Assembly: GCA_934446065.1 (NCBI GenBank)
Contig: CAKSDP010000001.1
Coordinates: forward strand, 48,183 to 112,182
Length of the DNA stretch: 64,000 bases
Direction of reading: 5' to 3'
Source: an uncultured Eubacteriales bacterium
Lineage (GTDB): Bacteria > Bacillota > Clostridia > Oscillospirales > CAG-272
Made by a program: the position numbers and the translations under genes. The notes under the pieces were generated by a model. That model had not been told where the DNA came from. It ran no database searches and was given only the letters and a program-made list of their open reading frames with translations. Positions 58,579-64,000 of this stretch are shown in pieces; position 1 is the stretch's first letter; the number at the start of each line of letters is the position of its first letter.

Positions 58579-58712
58579 CCGCAATTTTGCGAAATCGGCG
58601 CGCTATACGAAAATAATTTGCACTGATTTTTTGAGCAAATTGTGACATTATACAATATCGGTTAGCTTTGGCTAACTGTGCGGCTCAAAAACACAGCTAT
58701 TGCTGCGGTGTG

Positions 58713-59324
58713 TCAGACCTGCATCGCGTTTTTTGCGAAGCTGCATCCGCAGTAATTCTGACGGTAGATATCGTATTCTCTGCAAAGCTCGCACGAGCGC
58801 GCGTAGCCGCCGCGCTTCTTGAAATCGGCGGGAAACCACACCGCGCCGTATTTTTCTGCGGCAGCGTAGCCGAGCGTGTTGATAAGCTCTGCGTTCTTGT
58901 GCGGACTGATCGAAAGCGTCGTTGCGAAATAGTCGAATTTTCCGGCGGCGAGCGTTGCCGTGCGCTCGATGCGCATACCGATGCATTCGACGCATCGCAG
59001 ACCGCCCTCCGGCTCGCCTTCGAGCCCCGCCGCACGTGCGATATAGTCGGCGGGCGTGTATTCGTCCTCGATAAGCGAGATGCCGCAGTCCATTAAGCCG
59101 ATCAGTCGGCGCACCTCGCCGAGCCTGCGCTCGTATTCCTCCGCCGGGTAAATGTTCGGATTGTAGAAGAGCACGGTCAGATCAAAATACGGCGAGAGAT
59201 ACTCGAGCACGTAGCTTGCGCACGGAGCGCAGCAGGCGTGCAGAAGCATCGTCGGGCGTGAATTTGTCGCCGACACCTCTGCGATGATCTTGTCCGATAA
59301 CAGCTGATAGTTCGTTTTGCTCAT
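58713..59324 (-). CDS. queH: Epoxyqueuosine reductase QueH
   Basis: QueH does the last step of queuosine synthesis, reducing epoxyqueuosine in tRNA, as the cobalamin-free replacement for QueG. The 203-residue protein has the family cysteine pairs LHACCAPCASYV, RCVECIGMR, SCELCREYDI and NYCGCSFA, which hold Fe-S and a second metal. With queA and queT in the same window it gives a partial Q pathway. It is monocistronic. A TATAAT lies at about 59350. Confidence 0.93.
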   Translation of the reverse strand: MSKTNYQLLSDKIIAEVSATNSRPTMLLHACCAPCASYVLEYLSPYFDLTVLFYNPNIYPAEEYERRLGEVRRLIGLMDCGISLIEDEYTPADYIARAAGLEGEPEGGLRCVECIGMRIERTATLAAGKFDYFATTLSISPHKNAELINTLGYAAAEKYGAVWFPADFKKRGGYARSCELCREYDIYRQNYCGCSFAKNAMQV

Positions 59325-59411
59325 GGTGCGTCACCGCCTTTCATGTATATTATAATACATTTTCCGACGGAAGAAAAGAGGGAACGAGAGAGTTTCGGGC
59401 AACGGGTGATA

Positions 59412-59440
59412 TTGACATCTAACTTGCCGCATGGTACAAT
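59412..59440 (+). promoter_or_regulatory. Sigma-A promoter of rnhA-DUF1294
   Basis: TTGACA (59412-59417) and TACAAT (59435-59440) with a 17-base spacer lie 28 bases before the rnhA start. Confidence 0.82.
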
Positions 59441-59467
59441 TATTCAGTAAAAAGGTGAGGTGCAAAC

Positions 59468-59908
59468 GTGAAAAAAGTATATCTGTACACCGACGGATCG
59501 TGCCGACGGAACCCGGGACCGGGCGGATGGGGCGCGATCCTGCGGTATAACAATAAAGAGCTTGAGATATCCGGCGGCGCAGCCGACACGACGAACAACA
59601 GGATGGAGCTGCTCGCGGTTATCGAGGGGCTGTCAAGACTGAAGGAGCCGTGCGAGGTTGAGCTTTGCACTGATTCAAAGTATGTCGCTGACGGCTTGTC
59701 CAAGGGATGGGCGGAAGGATGGAAGAAACGCGGCTGGAAAAAGGCTGACAAATCCCCCGCGCTGAACCCCGATCTGTGGGACAGGCTGCTGACGCTGTAC
59801 AACACGCACGATGTGAAAATAGTGTGGGTAAAGGGACACGCCGGTCACCCCGAAAATGAGCGCTGTGACGCTATGGCGCAGTCGGAAAGTGCTAAATTTG
59901 ATGTATGA
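59468..59908 (+). CDS. rnhA: Ribonuclease HI
   Basis: It cuts the RNA strand of RNA-DNA hybrids. The 146-residue protein has the four acidic residues: Asp in LYTDGSCRRNPGPGG, Glu in NNRMELLAV, Asp in LCTDSKYVADG and Asp in ENERCDAMAQ. The handle region (GWAEGWKKRGWKKADK) is present, as in E. coli RNase HI. The start has AAAGGTGAGG upstream; the stop overlaps the DUF1294 start by four bases. Confidence 0.97.
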   Translation: MKKVYLYTDGSCRRNPGPGGWGAILRYNNKELEISGGAADTTNNRMELLAVIEGLSRLKEPCEVELCTDSKYVADGLSKGWAEGWKKRGWKKADKSPALNPDLWDRLLTLYNTHDVKIVWVKGHAGHPENERCDAMAQSESAKFDV

Positions 59909-60189
59909 CTAAAATAAAATATGCAATTGCCGTATATTTTCTCGTGATATCCGCAGTGTCGGTTTTTGTCACAGTTTATGATAAAAAGGTTTCAAAAATA
60001 AAAGGGTATCGCCGCGTCCCCGAACGCACCCTGCTTTTGCTTTCGGCGCTCGGCGGAGGTCCCGCGATGCTCATTACGATGACTCTTATCCGTCACAAAA
60101 CAAAACATCCGAAATTCATGATCGGTATACCTGCAATTATTATTGCGGAGTATCTTGCATTTCTTGCGATCTACAATTATTTCAGATAA
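59905..60189 (+). CDS. DUF1294 membrane protein
   Basis: This 94-residue protein has three membrane helices and the family block RRVPERTLLLLSALGGGPAML with RHKTKHPKF, typical of DUF1294, of unknown function. It is co-translated with rnhA and lies 24 bases before the comEC-like gene. Confidence 0.9.
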   Translation: MTKIKYAIAVYFLVISAVSVFVTVYDKKVSKIKGYRRVPERTLLLLSALGGGPAMLITMTLIRHKTKHPKFMIGIPAIIIAEYLAFLAIYNYFR

Positions 60190-60212
60190 TCGTGTATGCC
60201 GAGGTGATGTGA

Positions 60213-61796
60213 ATGAGCTTTTTCCGTAAGCGACCGCTGTTCTGCTTTGCGCTCTCGTTCTACACAGCTGCGTGCATGCTTTACAGCTTCGGTGCGGTGT
60301 CGCGAATTGCATTTTCGGCAGTTGCGTTACTGATTTCTGCAATTGCCGTTATCCTTTCGTGCAAGATTCCGCGCGTCCGCGCCTGCCGAACCGCGATCGT
60401 TGCGGCATCTCTCGGCATTTTGGCGGCTGCTGCCTTTTCGGCATACAATATTGACGTAAATTATGCACGCCTGCGACGCTTGTCAGGCGAGAATGACACG
60501 ATCACGGGAGTGATAGAGCACGTCGGTTACACCGCGTCATACGGCGGATATTACACGGTCGGAGTGACCGCGTCCGAGCGCGGACTTGCGGGCAGACGTC
60601 TGCTGCTTTCGGCGGATGACGGCGAGCTTTATTTCGGCGATACCGTCACCTGTAACGTGGTCCTTTCGTCTCTCGAGGAGAATGCTTACTTCGATGAGCT
60701 TGACGCAAGGCGCACGTATCTGCCGGACGGGGTGGTGCTTTTCGCGGAGAACACGGCACCGGTGAAAACGGTACGCGGCGGCGTTACCGCATCCGCTGCT
60801 CTCGGCAGACTTCGGTCAAGGCTCGGCGGAATCATTACGGCGGGAGCCGGCGAGGACAGCGGCGGACTTTTGTCGGCGCTGCTTCTCGGCGATGCCTCGC
60901 ATCTTCCGGCGACCGCGAAGCGCGATTTCCGAGCGCTCGGGATATCGCATCTTCTTGCCCTGTCGGGAACACATCTGACCGTGCTGTTTTCCGGTCTTGC
61001 ACGTGTGATCTCGTCAAGATCCCGCGGCGCCCTGAGGATCCCGTTTACCGTGATCCCGGTCGTGTTCTATATGGCGCTTACGGGATTTTCGCCTTCGGTC
61101 ACGCGCGCCGGGATAATGTTCATCCTTTGCGGCTGCGGAGGCGCAATGCTTCGCGGGTACGATGCATTCACGGGACTCGGTGCCGCAGTTCTCGTGATCT
61201 GTGCGAAAAATCCGTGGGCACCGTATGATATCGGGCTTCTTCTGTCTGCATCGGCTATGCTCACGCTGCTCATTATCGGGCGAGAGAACAGATCACAGCG
61301 CGAAAAAGCGACAGCACTGCGCCGCTTTTTACAAAGCGTCAGAACGGCATTTCTTGTGCCGCTCGTAATGTTGCCGCTGCTCTGCATCCTCTTTGGCGAG
61401 GTCTCGGTCGCGTCCGCCCCGGCGAATATTCTGCTTGCGCCTTTTGTAGGGCTGCTCATCCCTCTTGCACTTGTTGTGCTGCTCCTGTTTCCACTGCCGG
61501 CGCTGTTTTTGCCCGTCGCACGACTGCTCGGCGGTGCGGTGACCGTTCTCATGTCGGTCATATCCGTCCTCGCACGCAGATTCGGGATCGTGTTCCCGCT
61601 TTCCGGCGCTGCGGCGGGGATTGTTTCTGTATCCTTGTCCGCCGTCGCGGTCGCGTATCTTATTGCTTCCGGCAAAAATCTGCGGCGCGTGTGCCTGTCC
61701 TGCGCTGCTGCGGTTTCTGCGCCGAGTTGCTGTCGTCCGGGCGAAATGACGCAGTTCTTGCCTCATCGGACGGAGAGAATGTTCTCTTTGATGTAG
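60213..61796 (+). CDS. comEC: ComEC/Rec2 membrane channel, N-terminal and membrane part
   Basis: ComEC carries single-stranded DNA across the membrane in natural transformation. This 527-residue part has an N-terminal pair of helices, an OB-like domain (about 90-190) and the Competence domain starting ISHLLALSGTHLTVLFSGL with many helices. After YLIASGKNLRRVCLSC the frame runs into an unlike sequence and stops at a TAG (61794-61796). The expected metallo-hydrolase domain continues in the -1 frame in the next entry. Either comEC is frameshifted (one base missing near 61710-61725) or the domains are separate genes. Confidence 0.88.
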   Translation: MSFFRKRPLFCFALSFYTAACMLYSFGAVSRIAFSAVALLISAIAVILSCKIPRVRACRTAIVAASLGILAAAAFSAYNIDVNYARLRRLSGENDTITGVIEHVGYTASYGGYYTVGVTASERGLAGRRLLLSADDGELYFGDTVTCNVVLSSLEENAYFDELDARRTYLPDGVVLFAENTAPVKTVRGGVTASAALGRLRSRLGGIITAGAGEDSGGLLSALLLGDASHLPATAKRDFRALGISHLLALSGTHLTVLFSGLARVISSRSRGALRIPFTVIPVVFYMALTGFSPSVTRAGIMFILCGCGGAMLRGYDAFTGLGAAVLVICAKNPWAPYDIGLLLSASAMLTLLIIGRENRSQREKATALRRFLQSVRTAFLVPLVMLPLLCILFGEVSVASAPANILLAPFVGLLIPLALVVLLLFPLPALFLPVARLLGGAVTVLMSVISVLARRFGIVFPLSGAAAGIVSVSLSAVAVAYLIASGKNLRRVCLSCAAAVSAPSCCRPGEMTQFLPHRTERMFSLM

Positions 61797-62410
61797 GAAA
61801 CGGTGCCGTCGGTACGCTCAAGAATATTCTTCGCGGGGCTGACGGCATTTGCGGCAGACTTGATGCGCTTGTGCTGACGCATACGCACAAACGCCATATT
61901 TCCGCCGTTACCGCCATATGCGAGGCGTATTTTGTTGATTCTTTGTACATTCCCGAGCCGCAGGACGAAAACGAGGAACTCATAGCTGCGCAGATAGCGG
62001 CGGCAGCTGCAAGAGCCGGTACCGAAACCGTGCGATACGAGCGTGGAGACAGCGCGCGCGTCGCGGAGTTTGATTTTACTGTGAGACGCCCGGAATACTT
62101 GAGCCGTTCAACTCATCCGTTGGTCGGGTTCAGCGTTTCGGGCGAGACGGGGGATCTTATATATGTTGGATCCTCGCTGTGCGAGGTTTGTGATATTTCT
62201 GATCTTGGCGAGAATTGCGCTGTGATTTTCGGCGGACACGGACCGATCGCAAAATCTCCGGTGTGCAAAACAGGTGCAGCCGCCGTGATGACCGGTGCTG
62301 CCGCAGCCGATGTCGAAAAACTTACCGGCGAAGAACTGCCTTCGGCGGTAGCTGACTCGGCTGTCATACGTTTTGCGGGAGGAGCGTGTACCGTGTCAAT
62401 CAAGGAGTAG
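61691..62410 (+). CDS. ComEC-type metallo-beta-lactamase-like C-terminal part
   Basis: This frame overlaps the membrane part of ComEC by 106 bases and is shifted by -1. From about residue 13 it reads like the ComEC hydrolase domain: GRNDAVLASSDGENVLFDVGNGAVG, then LTHTHKRHISAV where HxHxDH is expected. The Asp of that motif is an Arg, and no clear further metal ligands are seen, so catalysis is doubtful. The GTG at 61691 has no good ribosome-binding site. Most likely it is the displaced 3' half of comEC. Confidence 0.75.
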   Translation: MPVLRCCGFCAELLSSGRNDAVLASSDGENVLFDVGNGAVGTLKNILRGADGICGRLDALVLTHTHKRHISAVTAICEAYFVDSLYIPEPQDENEELIAAQIAAAAARAGTETVRYERGDSARVAEFDFTVRRPEYLSRSTHPLVGFSVSGETGDLIYVGSSLCEVCDISDLGENCAVIFGGHGPIAKSPVCKTGAAAVMTGAAAADVEKLTGEELPSAVADSAVIRFAGGACTVSIKE

Positions 62411-62747
62411 CCTTGCACGATGTGTCATGGAAGCTGTCGCACTCTATCATATCCTCGATCACTTCCGCAGCACAGTGCGGCGGAACCGAGCCGAGCGCGA
62501 TCATCTCAAACATACGTAGCGCGTCGTCGGCGCAGTCGGCGATCGAGTACAGGCGCTCGACTGTCACAATGTCATTCTCTTCAAGCGATATTTCGATTGA
62601 AAATTCGTCACCGCTTTGCATGAGCGTGTATTCGATCATGCTGTCGCAGGTGTATGCGCTTTCACGGCGCAGAGTTAATTGAGGTAGTGCAGAATCACTG
62701 TTTAGGTCGTTCACGGTAAATAACCTCCGAAAAAAATTTGCATCCAT
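62400..62747 (-). CDS. DUF6514-like small protein
   Basis: This 115-residue protein has a central beta region with YTLMQSGDEFSIEISL and the helical segment DCADDALRMFEMIALGSVPP, then HCAAEVIEDMIE. It resembles the clostridial DUF6514 family, whose role is unknown; the assignment is from memory of the pattern. It converges on comEC with an 11-base overlap of the coding ends. Confidence 0.65.
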   Translation of the reverse strand: MDANFFRRLFTVNDLNSDSALPQLTLRRESAYTCDSMIEYTLMQSGDEFSIEISLEENDIVTVERLYSIADCADDALRMFEMIALGSVPPHCAAEVIEDMIECDSFHDTSCKATP

Positions 62748-63017
62748 TTTACCACATTCTGCATTCTTTTACATTAAGAGAATGATAATTTTACAAATAT
62801 ATCCGTAAAATTTTCGTAAAATGTTCGATATACGGCGCATTTGTGCGAAATATTGCCGCGGATTTTTTGTATATTATATAATACAGATATTGCGGCGGTG
62901 CATATTTCGACAAAATTCGACAGAGATTCGCCGAAGATCGGCTGTTTTTCAATACAAACCACGGAACATATAATTTTTTAATATTCAATTGCGAAAAATC
63001 AACATATCGGAGGAAAA

Positions 63018-63728
63018 ATGAGTAATTCTGATATTTTTCTTGAGCTGTACAAGAATCTTGAGGAGACGCTGACCGCGCGCTATTCCAAAACGGGGAAGTA
63101 CGGCGGAAGCGTGATAATGAAATATTCTACCGATGACGACGGAAAGAAGTGGCGTGAGGAGCTTAACGCCTTCCGCGAGATGCGGAATATGCTGTCGCAC
63201 CACGCAACTCTCGGTGGCGAGCCGATGTTCGAGCCGTCGGATTCCGTGATCGACGTTATGCGCGGTATCCTGTACGAGGCGCAGCATCCTCCGATCGCGA
63301 TGAGCATTGCAATGCCGAGAAAAAGGCTGACCGTCTGCGCACTCACCGATTCTGCGACGGAGGTGATGGCGGTGATGGAGACGCGCGGATATTCCCACGT
63401 GCCGGTACTCGACGGAGACGCTCTGTGGGGTATATTCAGCGTCGGGAGCGTGTTTTCGTATTTCAGAAAATACGGCGGGGACGCGCTTTCGTCTAATATG
63501 TCCGTCGGAGATTTCGCGGAATTCCTGCTCCCGAGGAATCATTCGACTGAGCGGTTCGGCTTTGTCATGCCGGACGCGCCGTACAGCCGCCTGAAAGAAA
63601 AATTCAGCGTAGTCGGTCCCGCCGAACCTCGGACCGCGGCGCTTTTTGTCACGGATTCCGGCAAGCCGACAGGCGTTCTGATGGGCATGATAACACCGTG
63701 GGATATGATAAAGTATTTTTCGGAGTAG
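63018..63728 (+). CDS. CBS-domain protein
   Basis: This 236-residue soluble protein has an N-terminal helical region (about 80 residues, including NAFREMRNMLSHHA) and one CBS pair: TDSATEVMAVMETRGYSHVPVLDGDALWGIFS-type in the first half and TPWDMIKYF at the end of the second. CBS pairs usually bind adenosine nucleotides and regulate a partner, but here there is no enzyme domain. The ribosome-binding site is CGGAGGA. No family closer than that is recognised. Confidence 0.83.
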   Translation: MSNSDIFLELYKNLEETLTARYSKTGKYGGSVIMKYSTDDDGKKWREELNAFREMRNMLSHHATLGGEPMFEPSDSVIDVMRGILYEAQHPPIAMSIAMPRKRLTVCALTDSATEVMAVMETRGYSHVPVLDGDALWGIFSVGSVFSYFRKYGGDALSSNMSVGDFAEFLLPRNHSTERFGFVMPDAPYSRLKEKFSVVGPAEPRTAALFVTDSGKPTGVLMGMITPWDMIKYFSE

Positions 63729-64000
63729 AAAAAACGGAGTTTTATACAATGTAGAATTGTCTGTCTGCGAGCTGACAACTAATTGACAAGAAAACGCCGA
63801 TGTGCAATCTGTCGCAATTGAACACAATGACCATGAAAAAACTGCGCATTTCGCCGATTCCGAAAATCTGAGACAAAATTCGGGGGATTATTTTCGATTT
63901 TCGGATGCTCAAATAGCCGGATTTGTTGGTTTGTCAATGATATGTTACACAGTGCTTCAAAAAATTATCGAGAGTAGCCTTGGGAGAGGTCCAGTTAAGC
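63729..64000. other. Noncoding tail of the window
   Basis: I see no gene in these 272 bases. The strand contains AT-rich segments. The last bases (GGGAGAGGTCC-like) could be the leader of a gene beyond the window, but nothing more can be said. Confidence 0.4.

Noticed and set aside
58661..58676. A GTTAGC/GCTAAC hairpin as terminator of queH
   Set aside because: The stem is short and no T-run follows on the minus strand.
62985..63827. A 280-codon minus-strand frame over the CBS gene
   Set aside because: The plus strand has a clear CBS protein with a good ribosome-binding site; the minus frame lacks motifs.

Overview
The window is a stretch of chromosome from a low- to mid-GC Bacillota, most likely an uncultured gut or rumen Clostridia (Oscillospirales-like); the GC content looks mid-50s by eye. 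The grounds are the map/KOW/infA/rpmJ/rpsM/rpsK/rpsD/rpoA/rplQ order, zinc-binding forms of S4, L36 and L32, a DnaD/DnaI-type helicase loader pair, SpoVB-like and SpoIVFB-like proteins, QueT, YfhO, DUF951, DUF1540 and consensus sigma-A promoters. No rRNA, phage, transposase or CRISPR array was seen. Species cannot be named from the sequence.

Layout. 1-4500: end of the S10/spc/alpha ribosomal cluster. 4.6-9.3 kb (minus): fucI and alaS. 9.4-17.2 kb (plus): a tRNA methyltransferase, an M15 carboxypeptidase, a heterodimeric ABC exporter with one degenerate ATP site, an unknown membrane-anchored protein and a CapA-like lipoprotein. 17.2-21.4 kb: yceD-rpmF, a 41-residue NPxTG microprotein, an mnmA gene broken by an in-frame amber codon, rplM-rpsI and rpsU. 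21.8-25.6 kb: a small HTH regulator, a structured direct repeat, DUF951 and YfhO. 25.7-30 kb: tRNA-Glu, a SpoVB-like flippase and a dCMP deaminase/arginine phosphatase/rimI/tsaD group. 30.4-35.6 kb: icd, dnaD-dnaI, a sugar isomerase-like gene and two minus-strand zinc or cysteine proteins. 35.7-44.1 kb: an Fe-S helicase, typA, a preQ1 riboswitch with nudix-queT, an M50 protease pair, fba and an acyl-ACP thioesterase. 44.2-51.7 kb: queA-miaA, dapA, tig-clpP-clpX and a phosphoesterase. 51.8-59.3 kb (mostly minus): thrC, dipeptidase, yraN, rnhB, rbgA, lepB, apgM and queH. 59.4-63.7 kb: rnhA, DUF1294, a frame-broken comEC and a CBS protein.

Themes. Translation dominates: ribosomal proteins, IF-1, GTPases TypA and RbgA, AlaRS, and at least seven tRNA anticodon-region modification or precursor-transport genes (mnmA, mnmM, tsaD, miaA, queA, queH, queT). 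The protein-quality operon tig-clpP-clpX is intact, but its trigger factor carries an unusual Lys/Ala-rich repeat tail. The most interesting item is a preQ1-I-type riboswitch with an intrinsic terminator ahead of a Nudix hydrolase gene and queT, which suggests a Nudix enzyme tied to queuosine precursor salvage. Other points worth a second look are the amber-interrupted mnmA, the split comEC, the NPxTG and Cys/Gly microproteins, and the paired hairpin repeats at about 22.2-22.4 kb.
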